A DNA stretch of 35,075 nucleotides from JAGOUB01 sp964640945 (GTDB lineage Bacteria > Patescibacteriota > Gracilibacteria > Peribacterales > Peribacteraceae): NCBI GenBank assembly GCA_964640945.1, contig CAZXIV010000012.1:1-35075 (forward strand). The letters run 5' to 3'. Both the position numbers and the translations under genes were made by a program. The notes under the pieces are model-generated. The model did not search any database. It saw only the letters and a program-made list of their open reading frames with translations, and was not told the DNA's origin. This document shows positions 1 to 7,755 of the stretch, piece by piece (the stretch's first letter is position 1; the number at the start of each line of letters is the position of its first letter).

Positions 1-79
1 GACGAAGCGGGCCGGGCCTAAGGGCCCGCGAGGAGGCACGGGGACGAGGTGGAGGAGCTTTGGCGCGACGCGCTTTTTG

Positions 80-124
80 GGTACTTTTTGTCGCGCACAA
101 AAAGTACCAATTCGTAGGTTGGCA
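80..124. repeat. Palindromic repeat, copy A (inverted partner at 35003-35048)
   Basis: Bases 80-108 form a perfect hairpin: 12-base arms beginning GGTACTTTTTGT around a CGCGC loop. The flank 113-124 reads CGTAGGTTGGCA. The reverse complement of 35003-35048 has almost the same hairpin and the same flank, so this is a dispersed repeat family with copies in opposite orientation. The 80 bases before it hold no recognisable gene. Confidence 0.8.
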
Positions 125-193
125 GAAACCTGACTGAGAATTTTACTACCCTGACAAAAAATGAAAAACCGGGATAGATACAGACCTAAGCCA

Positions 194-222
194 ATGACAA
201 AAGAACTACTTTCCGCTACAAT
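194..222 (+). promoter_or_regulatory. Leaderless-type promoter of the gene at 230
   Basis: -35-like ATGACA at 194-199, 17-base spacer, -10 TACAAT at 217-222, then 7 bases to the ATG at 230. There is no room for a Shine-Dalgarno sequence, so transcription would begin at or next to the start codon. Confidence 0.65.
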
Positions 223-229
223 GAACTAG

Positions 230-574
230 ATGCCTGACACCAATCCCACCCCCCTCCAAACAACCACCGAAGAGCGAATTGAAGGGAAGCTTGATCAATT
301 GATCAGCCTCCTTGATCACATGAATCGTCGGGACAAGTGGCGCACGATTGGTGGATTTTTCCGCGGCTCGGTCCTGATCATCCCGACGCTTCTTATCCTC
401 CTTAGTAGCATCTACCTCTACCTCTACGGGACAGACCTCATCCAATATCTCATTAAAGAGACCACCTCCCAGGCTTCGCAGCAGGTGCAAAACTCGTTTA
501 TGGACCAGTTCTTAGGAGGCACCAAGAGCACATCATCCTCGTCGCCGACGTTCGGCGTGCAGGACCGGCGCTGA
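230..574 (+). CDS. Small membrane protein of unknown function
   Basis: 114 residues. The N-terminal ~45 residues are hydrophilic and probably helical (acidic and basic residues, IEGKLDQLISLLDHMNRR). One hydrophobic segment follows at about 47-68 (VLIIPTLLILLSSIYLYLYG). The C-terminal tail is Gln/Ser-rich. This is a single-pass membrane protein with no domain I recognise. The start is fixed by the adjacent promoter with TACAAT 7 bases upstream. The gene runs towards the lipoprotein gene on the other strand, with one base between the two stop codons, and no terminator hairpin is seen between them. Coding is supported by the promoter, the membrane segment and the lack of a competing frame. Function is unknown. 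Confidence 0.7.
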   Translation: MPDTNPTPLQTTTEERIEGKLDQLISLLDHMNRRDKWRTIGGFFRGSVLIIPTLLILLSSIYLYLYGTDLIQYLIKETTSQASQQVQNSFMDQFLGGTKSTSSSSPTFGVQDRR

Positions 575-575
575 T

Positions 576-2009
576 TTAGCGGCCGGTCACGAGGCGCGAG
601 ACTTCTTCCGGCAGCAGGCTCGAGGCAATGGGCAGGCTCGGCAACTTCAAGAACTGCGAGCGGCGGAAAGTTTTTTCGGGTGAGCCGCCGACGCCAAATA
701 GGTAGCCAGCCGCAGCGGCATGCTGCATCACCCGATCATTGACGCCCGCCTGCGGGTACGAGAGGGCGATCACGTTGGCACCGGCCTCGTTGAGCAGCTG
801 GCGACTCTGACGGAGCTCCAGGTCGAGTTGGGCGTCGGTGAGCGAGCGTAGGTCGTCGCCGGCGTGGCCAGCCGAAGCAACGTCAAAGCCGGCGCCCACG
901 AGCGCCGTGATGGTCTGTTGGGTGATACCGATCAGGCCCACATCTTTCGTCTGGATAAAGAGCGTGGCCGTCACACCGGCCGTGCGCAACGCCTGCGTGA
1001 TCGGGCCGACAGTCTGTGGAGTAACGCCGATGACACTCAGGATGGCCGCCTTCTCCGGCACAGCGCCACCTTTTTCTACCAAGTCGCCAAACTCCTTGAG
1101 TGTGTAGAGCGTGACATTGTCGGCCTTGAGTTGCTTCAGGTGACCGCCGATGGCCTCGGTCGTGCCCGTGAGCGCGGCGTTATACTGCAATACCGGCACT
1201 GTGAAACTCTCCCGACGCACACTCATCGGCGGAAGGAAGGGCTTGAGGTACTGGGTGGAGACGAATCCCGTCTGGCCGTTGAACGGCACCTGCGCCCAGG
1301 CGCCGCTAATGGAGAGAGGGCGCACGAACGACTGGCCCGGCAGCTCGCCGAGCTTTTCCGCGGTCTTGTCGGCCGCGCTGCGAACGTTTAAGAAGGCGAA
1401 GTCGACGAACATCAAACCTTCGTACTTCTTCTTCACGGTCTCGAGCTGGTCGGAGCTGATAAGGAGCGAGACATATTGGAGTGAGACGTAGCCCTCCTGG
1501 CCGGCAGTCGTGCGGACGCGCGCCCAGGCGGCGCTTGGCAGTTCAATCAAATCCAAGACCGTCCCCTGGTTCACCTTGGCGATGAGCGATGAATCCGAGT
1601 CGGCGCGCTCGCGCAGATTTACAAACGCGTTCGTGACACTCACTCGATCCTTGCCGTCACTCGTGGATTCGGCGCGCACGGAGTTATAACGCATCACCAG
1701 GGCCGGATCGATGGCCGTCAGGACAGCCCCGGTGGCACTGGGTGGGAGGGCCGTGAGCACCACGCCGCTCGCTGAGGAAGAGGAGAGAACCGAGGGAGGG
1801 ACACCGAGCACCATGCCCGACCCGTCGGTATCCGACTGGCGCACCAACTGGTCGAAGCGGGCGGCGTCGTCGGCCGTAAAGACAAACTCCTCATCTTGAG
1901 GATCGCTATTACTAGCGGCACAGCCGGCCAGCGCCAGGCTGGCAGCCACGAGCAATAGGGAGAGAACCGGGACAGGAAGCACCGAGGGACGGAGCGAAGA
2001 GTGGAACAT
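576..2009 (-). CDS. Lipoprotein with two SH3 domains and a degenerate polysaccharide deacetylase domain
   Basis: 477 residues. A signal peptide ends in the lipobox LALAGC with the lipidated Cys at about 30. Two bacterial SH3-like repeats lie at about 121-181 and 197-257, each with the NLRERAD/NVRSAAD and GYVS/GFVS signatures of cell-wall-binding SH3 domains. The rest (about 270-477) follows the polysaccharide deacetylase (NodB) plan: VPVLQYN where VPVLMYH is usual, TLKEFGDLVEKGG, and SYPQAGVNDRV where FAYPYGGYND is usual. The metal-binding FDDG is replaced by VIGVT, and the SHxxxH region reads SAGHAGDDL. The catalytic site therefore appears lost and the domain may only bind glycan. It lies 11 bases after argS and may be co-transcribed with it. 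A pyrimidine-rich stretch (CCCTCCCTTCC), not an SD, precedes the ATG. Confidence 0.8.
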   Translation of the reverse strand: MFHSSLRPSVLPVPVLSLLLVAASLALAGCAASNSDPQDEEFVFTADDAARFDQLVRQSDTDGSGMVLGVPPSVLSSSSASGVVLTALPPSATGAVLTAIDPALVMRYNSVRAESTSDGKDRVSVTNAFVNLRERADSDSSLIAKVNQGTVLDLIELPSAAWARVRTTAGQEGYVSLQYVSLLISSDQLETVKKKYEGLMFVDFAFLNVRSAADKTAEKLGELPGQSFVRPLSISGAWAQVPFNGQTGFVSTQYLKPFLPPMSVRRESFTVPVLQYNAALTGTTEAIGGHLKQLKADNVTLYTLKEFGDLVEKGGAVPEKAAILSVIGVTPQTVGPITQALRTAGVTATLFIQTKDVGLIGITQQTITALVGAGFDVASAGHAGDDLRSLTDAQLDLELRQSRQLLNEAGANVIALSYPQAGVNDRVMQHAAAAGYLFGVGGSPEKTFRRSQFLKLPSLPIASSLLPEEVSRLVTGR

Positions 2010-2020
2010 GGAAGGGAGGG

Positions 2021-3736
2021 TTACATGCGTTCGGGTAGCCGCAGCGTCAGCAGTCTAGCGCTAACCGCGAGGACGGACGCAGTGACAGACGTGAGATGAA
2101 GGCGCAGAGCCTTCGTCCCGTCGGTGGCGGCGAGGATAGGAGCGTGGGCGTAGAAACCGTTGAATTCTTGGCAGAGACGAATCAAATATTGCGCAAGTAC
2201 ATGCGGTAAACGTTCATCTCGTGCCTTCGCCAGAGCGGCCGGAAATTCGAGGAGTGTGGCCACCAATCCGCGATCGGAAGATTCGAGGGAATCCGGTGCG
2301 GCCGGAGCGGGAAAATCCGTCTCGCCGGACTTGCGCAGCACCGATTTGGCGCGGGCATAGGAGTACTGGAGGTAGGGCGCGCTCACGCCGTCGAAGCTCA
2401 GGAACTTTTCCCAATCGAACACCAGCTCCATCTTGCGATTCTGGCTCAAGATGCCGAAAACGAGGGCTCCCACGCCGATCATCTCGGCGAGCGCTTCGGG
2501 ATCGTCGGTCTGGATAGCCTCGCCGCGTTGTTGAATAACCTCGCGCGCGCGTTCGACGGCCTCATCGAGCACGTGCTCCAACTTGAGCACTGTCCCTTTG
2601 CGCGTGCTCATCTTACCGTCGGCAAAACGCATGCGGCCGAAGAGCACATTTTCGAACTCCGGCAGTTCCCAGCCCAGTTGCTGGCACGTGGCCACTAGCT
2701 GCTCAAAATGCAGCTTTTGGGCAATATCCGTGTGGATGTAGATCGCTTTGGGCCCGTACTCCTCCAGGCGGTATTTCATCTGCGCCAGGTCGCGCGTGGA
2801 GTAGAGCGTCGCCCCGTCGCCCTTCACGATGAGGTAGGGCGGCAGCTTTGATTCTTCGGGAAAGACGGCGATGAGCGACCCACCCTCACCCTCCACGAAC
2901 ACCGTCTTCTTTTTTCCTTCCTCAATCACGGGGGCCATCTTGTCTTCATAAAAGCTCTCGCCCAGCTGCACATCGAAGCGGACCTGCAAGCGCTCGTAGA
3001 TAGCCTCAAGCGAGCGCGTCGTGACAACGACCACGTCCTGCCAGAAGGCACGCATCGCCTTGTCGCCGCTCTCCAGCTGGCGGAAGGCCGCCCTCCCCTC
3101 TGCTTCCAGCTCCGGATGGACCTCCACTTCTTGGTGGAATTTCACGTAGAGCTCGAGTAATTCGTCGATGGTGTAATCCTGCGCCGCCGTCTTCGTGCCC
3201 CACTTTTTCTGGGCCACCGCCAGCTTGCCGAACTGCGTCCCCCAGTCACCCAAGTAATTCCAGCGCAGCACGTTCTCGCCGGCATGCTCGTAGAAGTTAC
3301 TCACTGCCTGGCCGACGACAGTGCCGATAATATGGTGAATGCCGAGCGGCTTCGCGATATTCGGACCCGAGTACTCCACCAGGACGGGCGCATTTTTTTT
3401 CTTGGCCGGCTTCGGCGCAATGGCGGCAAGCGTCTCTTCCAAACCTGCCAACAGCGCCTTCGGCGTGAGGGTCACGTTGACGTAACCAGATGGGGTGCCG
3501 GCGGCTCTTTCAACATTCTCGTCACACTTTTCTTCAAGAAATAATGCCAACTGCGCCGCAATTTCCTGGGGAGACATTCCTGCTTCTTTACTAATTCGAA
3601 GGGCAGCAGTTGTACACATATCTCCAAACTGCCGATCTGTAGGTGGCTGCCATATAACTTTCACCTCTTTCAAATTTTTGAATTTAGAAAGAAGAAACTC
3701 TTCACTAGCCGTTGATAGAGAGGTAGTAACAGACAT
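2021..3736 (-). CDS. argS: Arginyl-tRNA synthetase
   Basis: Charges tRNA-Arg with arginine in the cytoplasm. From the ATG at 3736 it has 571 residues, normal for the family. The N-terminal tRNA-recognition (Add1-like) domain covers about 1-100. The class I signature region reads VEYSGPNIAKPLGIHHI (about 121-136): the HIGH tetrad is GIHH, which is unusual. The second signature KMSTRKG is intact at about 375-381. A DALR-type anticodon-binding domain ends in the typical LPERM. A TTG at 3760 would add eight residues. I prefer the ATG, but neither start has a clear SD or close -10 box. The first ~80 codons are clearly more AT-rich than the rest, which suggests a mosaic gene or selection on the 5' end. 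An SH3 lipoprotein gene follows 11 bases downstream. Confidence 0.95.
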   Translation of the reverse strand: MSVTTSLSTASEEFLLSKFKNLKEVKVIWQPPTDRQFGDMCTTAALRISKEAGMSPQEIAAQLALFLEEKCDENVERAAGTPSGYVNVTLTPKALLAGLEETLAAIAPKPAKKKNAPVLVEYSGPNIAKPLGIHHIIGTVVGQAVSNFYEHAGENVLRWNYLGDWGTQFGKLAVAQKKWGTKTAAQDYTIDELLELYVKFHQEVEVHPELEAEGRAAFRQLESGDKAMRAFWQDVVVVTTRSLEAIYERLQVRFDVQLGESFYEDKMAPVIEEGKKKTVFVEGEGGSLIAVFPEESKLPPYLIVKGDGATLYSTRDLAQMKYRLEEYGPKAIYIHTDIAQKLHFEQLVATCQQLGWELPEFENVLFGRMRFADGKMSTRKGTVLKLEHVLDEAVERAREVIQQRGEAIQTDDPEALAEMIGVGALVFGILSQNRKMELVFDWEKFLSFDGVSAPYLQYSYARAKSVLRKSGETDFPAPAAPDSLESSDRGLVATLLEFPAALAKARDERLPHVLAQYLIRLCQEFNGFYAHAPILAATDGTKALRLHLTSVTASVLAVSARLLTLRLPERM

Positions 3737-3824
3737 CGCTTGAACAAAACTGATACTCAACCGTTCCGGCCGTACTGTAGCACCTCAACGCCGGTTTGCG
3801 AGTGGAAAAAGACCCGACGTCCGC

Positions 3825-3830
3825 TAGCAT
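3825..3830 (+). promoter_or_regulatory. -10 box of the lipoprotein gene at 3837
   Basis: TAGCAT ends 6 bases before the GTG at 3837, the leaderless spacing seen elsewhere in the window. No convincing -35 is visible. Confidence 0.45.
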
Positions 3831-3836
3831 GCGAAC

Positions 3837-4679
3837 GTGCGCCGCCCCTCCCTCCTCGTCGTTACCCTCATGCTGGCCGCGTGTGGCAGTGGCGCGAATG
3901 CGCCCGTCACCGGCAGCGGTGCGGTGCAGGCGGTGTTGCCCGTGCTCGCGGCCGTCGGCTTCACCACGGAACTGAGCGGTATCGACTCACTGGCACAATC
4001 GGCCGCCCGCCCCTCGGCGGCGATCGGCGTCTTCGCGGCTGAATATCTCCAAGCTCGCAGCCTCAGCCTCATCCAATCCCCGCTCGCCGGTGTGCGCGCG
4101 CAGCAACACTTGGACGAACTCAACGACCCCGTCTCGGGCTCATCGGGCACGGTCTACGCGCTGCTTGACGAGCTCCGTCGCGCGGCCAACCTCGACGTGA
4201 GCGACCTGCTCAACCGCTCCACCGACCGCGCCGTCGCGCTCGACGCCTACCTACGCGAGCTCGACGCCGTCATCATCAAAGGCAGCCGCGCCAACGAGGG
4301 ATTAAACGCCGAGATTGCCAGCATCACCGCCGACCGAAAAACCCTCCAGGCCGAGATCACCGCCCTTAGTAAGCAGCAGAAGACCGCGGCCGGAGCCGGC
4401 CAGTTCCAGCAGGCCGGAGATATCCAAATCCAGCTCGATGAGGCTCAGCGCCGCTTGGATGTGGGCGACCGCCAGCTCCAGACGGACAAAGAAGTGCAGA
4501 AAGCTCTCGGGGTAGTGGCCGGCACGGCCATCGCGCGCAAGCAAGCCATTGAGGCTAACCGGGAAGTGCTGATTGCTGGCCTGAAAGTGGTGGATCTCCC
4601 CCAAACACCTGCAATCGGGGTACTGGAGAACAGCAGCGCCCAAACGAGCAGCTTCAAGGGGCCGTTCCGGGCGTTCTAA
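3837..4679 (+). CDS. Predicted lipoprotein with a coiled coil
   Basis: 280 residues starting with GTG. A short signal peptide (MRRPSLLVVTLMLAACGSG) carries the lipobox LAAC, so the protein should be membrane-anchored and exposed. Residues about 40-140 are Ala/Leu-rich and helical. Residues about 145-225 look like a coiled coil, rich in Glu, Gln, Lys and Leu (EIASITADRKTLQAEITAL and similar). The last ~55 residues are helical and then low-complexity. I recognise no family. The gene ends 5 bases before the VirB4 promoter and on the same strand, so it could be an accessory envelope component of that system. This is inference from position only. Confidence 0.75.
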   Translation: MRRPSLLVVTLMLAACGSGANAPVTGSGAVQAVLPVLAAVGFTTELSGIDSLAQSAARPSAAIGVFAAEYLQARSLSLIQSPLAGVRAQQHLDELNDPVSGSSGTVYALLDELRRAANLDVSDLLNRSTDRAVALDAYLRELDAVIIKGSRANEGLNAEIASITADRKTLQAEITALSKQQKTAAGAGQFQQAGDIQIQLDEAQRRLDVGDRQLQTDKEVQKALGVVAGTAIARKQAIEANREVLIAGLKVVDLPQTPAIGVLENSSAQTSSFKGPFRAF

Positions 4680-4683
4680 GCAA

Positions 4684-4712
4684 TTGTCCGAAGCGGCGTT
4701 CTGTGCTATACT
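4684..4712 (+). promoter_or_regulatory. Promoter of the VirB4 gene
   Basis: -35 TTGTCC at 4684-4689, 17-base spacer, -10 TATACT at 4707-4712. Position +1 is expected near 4719, where the reading frame has ATT followed by SDTPTNPP. This is one of the best promoters in the window. Confidence 0.7.
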
Positions 4713-4718
4713 AAGAGG

Positions 4719-6914
4719 ATTTCCGACACTCCCACCAACCCCCCGGCCCCGGTCGTCCCCAACGATCCCAAAGCGCGCTCGAACACCGTCCTGCGCGCCC
4801 TCGACGAGATCCTCGGTATCGAAAAAGACGCCGGCAACGTCTTGGCCGCAACCGACGACCAGCGCCTCTCGGCCGATGAGAAGGTGATCTTGAAAAGTTA
4901 TGAGGAGGGGCTCCAAAAAATGCTCGATATCATCGCGCCGTCCGCGATGGAAGTGCGCAAGAAGGAGCTGGTACTGGGTGACCAATTGGTGCGCACGCTC
5001 TATGCCTACAACTGGCCCCAATTCATCTATCCCAACTGGCTGGCGCAGCTTGTAAACCTCAACGCCACCATCGACGTCTCCCACTTCATCTACCCGTCGA
5101 GCAATAAGGCGATCATGAAGATGCTCCGCAAGAAGGTAGCCGAGCTCCGCTCGTCCATCCGCATGCTCGAACAGCGCGGCATCGTCCGTGATCCAACGTT
5201 GGAAGCCGCTCTCCAAGATGCTGAAGAACTGCGTGATCTTCTCGCTCGCGGCGCCGAGAAGCTCTACCAGTTTGGCATGTACATCTCGATCTACGCCGAG
5301 GACGCCGAACGCCTCAAGAAGGTGCAGACCGACATCGAGTCCATCTTGGGAGGCAAGCTCATCCTCACCAAGCCGGCCATGTTCCAGATGGAGCACGCCT
5401 GGACGAGCACACTCCCCCTTTGCCAGGACGAAATCGAAATCAACCGCAATATGAACAGCTCGCCGCTGGCCACGAGCTTCCCCTTCTCAAGCTCGGACCT
5501 GACGGACGACCACGGCATCCTCTACGGCCTCAACCGCCATAACTCCTCGCTCATCATTTTCGACCGCTTCGATCTCCCGAACGCCAACAGCAATATCTTC
5601 GCCACCTCCGGTGCGGGTAAGTCGTTTACCGCCAAGTTGGAGATTCTGCGCCACCTCATGATTGGCACCGAGGTGCTCGTGGTCGACCCGGAAAACGAGT
5701 ACACCAACCTCTGCCAGGCCGTCGGCGGCTCGTTCGTGCCACTCTCCATCCAGAGCAGCCAACGCATTAACCCGTTCGACCTGCCCGTGGCTGTCCGCGG
5801 CGACGATGCCGCCCAGGGCGAAGTGCTGCGTGCCGCCGTCATCAACCTGCACGGCCTCCTGCGGCTCATGCTCGGCGCCATCACGCCGTCGGAGGACGGC
5901 ATCCTCGATAAGGCCCTGCTCGACACCTACGCCCTCTCGGGCATCACCATGCAGACGCCGAATCCCGGTGAGATCGAGCCCCCCACACTCGGCCAGTTGG
6001 TGGACGTGCTCTCCACCACCGAAGGCGGCGAGCAGATGGCCCAGACACTCCAGAAGTACACCACCGGTTCCTTCGCCGGACTCTTCGACCAAAAGACGAA
6101 CGTCGAGCTCGGAAACCAACTCGTCGTCTTCCAAATCCGCGACCTGGAGGACCAGCTCCGCCCGATCGCGATCTACATCGTCTTAAACTTCCTCTGGAAC
6201 CGTATCCGCGCCGAGATGAAGAAGCGCATTCTCGTCATCGACGAAGCGTGGAACCTGATGCAGTACGAGGACTCCGCCCGCTTCCTGTTTGGCATCGTGA
6301 AGCGCGCCCGCAAATACTACCTGGGCGTTACCACCATCACGCAGGACGTGGACGACTTCGTGGAGTCGCCGTTCGGCCGCCCCATCATCACCAACTCGTC
6401 GATGCAATTCCTGCTCAAGCAGTCGCCCGCCACCATCGACTCGCTCCAAAAACTCTTCTACCTGACGGACGGTGAGAAGTACGCCCTCCTCAACTCCGAC
6501 GTCGGCCAGGGTGTGCTGTTCGCCGGCTACAAGCACGTGGCCATGGAAGTGATCGCCAGCCCCGAGGAAGCCGCCTTCGTCACCACGAAGCCTGAAGAAG
6601 TGATGGCCCAGCAGGCCGCCGGTAAAGCCGAGAAGGCCCGCAAGGGCAAGCTCGAGCCGCTCGAAGTGGTAGCCGTGCCCGAGGAACAAAAGGCCGCGCT
6701 CGACGCCGTCGCCGCTCAGACGGTCGCCGTCCCCGCTGCCCCCGCCCCGGTAGCGGGCACCGTGCCCGACCCGCGCGCACCGCAGCCGGCGGTGGAAGGT
6801 CTCACCGAACCCCTGGCACCCCTCGCCCCAGCCGCGGCGCCAGCTGCCCCCGTAGAGACGCCGGCCGTGAGCGCCGCGCCAGTGACAGAACCACCTGAAG
6901 CACCGCCAGCCTAA
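4719..6914 (+). CDS. VirB4/TraC-type secretion or pilus ATPase
   Basis: Cytoplasmic AAA-type ATPase of the VirB4/TraC/ConE family, which powers type IV secretion and conjugative pili. Numbered from the proposed ATT start: the N-terminal VirB4 domain is about 60-290, Walker A SGAGKS is at about 297-302, and Walker B ILVIDEAW is at about 504-511. The sequence VVDPENEY follows the P-loop as is typical of the family. From about 670 the protein becomes a Pro/Ala-rich, probably unstructured tail. The first standard codon is a TTG at 4842, but the frame is open and protein-like upstream to 4719. There ATT stands where ATG is expected, 6 bases after a TATACT box, giving 731 residues. Candidate partners are the VirB2-like proteins at 14751-16149. 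No VirB6/8/9/10, VirD4 or relaxase is visible here. Confidence 0.9.
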   Translation: MSDTPTNPPAPVVPNDPKARSNTVLRALDEILGIEKDAGNVLAATDDQRLSADEKVILKSYEEGLQKMLDIIAPSAMEVRKKELVLGDQLVRTLYAYNWPQFIYPNWLAQLVNLNATIDVSHFIYPSSNKAIMKMLRKKVAELRSSIRMLEQRGIVRDPTLEAALQDAEELRDLLARGAEKLYQFGMYISIYAEDAERLKKVQTDIESILGGKLILTKPAMFQMEHAWTSTLPLCQDEIEINRNMNSSPLATSFPFSSSDLTDDHGILYGLNRHNSSLIIFDRFDLPNANSNIFATSGAGKSFTAKLEILRHLMIGTEVLVVDPENEYTNLCQAVGGSFVPLSIQSSQRINPFDLPVAVRGDDAAQGEVLRAAVINLHGLLRLMLGAITPSEDGILDKALLDTYALSGITMQTPNPGEIEPPTLGQLVDVLSTTEGGEQMAQTLQKYTTGSFAGLFDQKTNVELGNQLVVFQIRDLEDQLRPIAIYIVLNFLWNRIRAEMKKRILVIDEAWNLMQYEDSARFLFGIVKRARKYYLGVTTITQDVDDFVESPFGRPIITNSSMQFLLKQSPATIDSLQKLFYLTDGEKYALLNSDVGQGVLFAGYKHVAMEVIASPEEAAFVTTKPEEVMAQQAAGKAEKARKGKLEPLEVVAVPEEQKAALDAVAAQTVAVPAAPAPVAGTVPDPRAPQPAVEGLTEPLAPLAPAAAPAAPVETPAVSAAPVTEPPEAPPA

Positions 6915-6939
6915 GGATCAAGGTAGAGGTATACAGGAT

Positions 6940-6967
6940 TTGACGTTCCAAAAAATGGCCCTACAAT
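6940..6967 (+). promoter_or_regulatory. Promoter downstream of VirB4
   Basis: -35 TTGACG at 6940-6945, 16-base spacer, -10 TACAAT at 6962-6967. It drives the gene at 7025, or at a TTG at 6977 if the message is leaderless. Confidence 0.65.
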
Positions 6968-7024
6968 CGGCCAAGCTTGCCGCGTGGTAAGGCTTTCGCA
7001 ACACCGAACCCAGAGACCCTGTCG

Positions 7025-7540
7025 ATGAAAACGCTTACGTTCTTGATCACACCGACGCCGAACAACCCCGCCATCAGCATTGCGGACCAGGTCACGATCA
7101 AGCAACCGCCCTCGGGAGCAATCCTCCGCCCCCTGAAGTGTACAACCCAAGAAGCCCAGGAGATCTTCCGGCGGACCCGAGACATGACACCCAGCCTCGA
7201 TCCAGTCCTGGCGGCCTACTGCCTGGCGGGCTGGCAGATTCGCCACCAGCCCGATGAACGGGAGCCCCAGAATAACCAGTGGTACGCGACAGTGCTGACC
7301 ACGTTACGTCCCCTCAAATCCTTCGGAATACCCTTCCAGGGCGGACCGACCGGCCATAGCTTACCAATCAATAACCTCGGCCAGACAATGGAGCGCGGTA
7401 AGGCCCCGATCCGCGTACCAGAGAAGGATCGGCCGACCTTCCAAGCCTTCATGAAGCCCTTGATGGAGAGGCCGGAAGATATGACGGCACTCTACTGCCT
7501 CGTCAGTGACGCCATTATGGCTGGCTGGGACATCGACTGA
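7025..7540 (+). CDS. Hypothetical protein
   Basis: 171 residues from the ATG at 7025 (MKTLTFLITPTPNNP). A TTG at 6977, 9 bases after a TACAAT box, would add 16 residues and would fit the leaderless pattern, so the start is open. The protein is soluble with no signal peptide or membrane segment. It has two similar helical sections: DPVLAAYCLAGWQIR at about 59-73, and MTALYCLVSDAIMAGWDID at the C terminus. Each has a Cys and an AGW, which hints at an internal repeat. I recognise no family. A strong terminator follows at 7565-7598, so it is a single-gene transcript. Confidence 0.65.
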   Translation: MKTLTFLITPTPNNPAISIADQVTIKQPPSGAILRPLKCTTQEAQEIFRRTRDMTPSLDPVLAAYCLAGWQIRHQPDEREPQNNQWYATVLTTLRPLKSFGIPFQGGPTGHSLPINNLGQTMERGKAPIRVPEKDRPTFQAFMKPLMERPEDMTALYCLVSDAIMAGWDID

Positions 7541-7564
7541 CGACCGCCCGGCGGCCTAGAACAA

Positions 7565-7598
7565 ACCCCACCCTGCACTCACGAGAGTGCGGGGTTTT
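7565..7598 (+). terminator. Intrinsic terminator
   Basis: Stem of about 10 pairs (CCCTGCACTC / GAGTGCGGGG, one G-U pair) with loop ACGA, followed by TTTT, 30 bases after the stop codon. Confidence 0.85.
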
Positions 7599-7673
7599 CA
7601 TATGTTTTCATCTAGAGGAAGCGGTGTGATAAAGGAGACGGGGCAAGCCCCGGGGAATCGGACCCGGACGTGA

Positions 7674-7702
7674 TTGACATAATACTACTAATAATTTTTA
7701 AT
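7674..7702 (+). promoter_or_regulatory. Promoter of the receiver-domain gene
   Basis: Consensus -35 TTGACA at 7674-7679, 17-base spacer, -10 TTTAAT at 7697-7702. This overlaps an AT-rich imperfect dyad at 7682-7707. It leaves a leader of about 45 bases holding the SD AGGAG at 7745-7749, 6 bases before the ATG at 7756. Confidence 0.6.
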
Positions 7703-7755
7703 AGTATAAGTGTTTTCATACCACAGTACGCACACGAACCATTCAGGAGCGAACG

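Noticed and set aside
4302..5396. 364-codon open frame on the minus strand
   Set aside because: Antisense to the lipoprotein and VirB4 genes. No promoter, SD or domain.
5487..6134. 215-codon minus-strand frame rich in Glu/Gly/Val
   Set aside because: Shadow of VirB4 in a GC-rich region.
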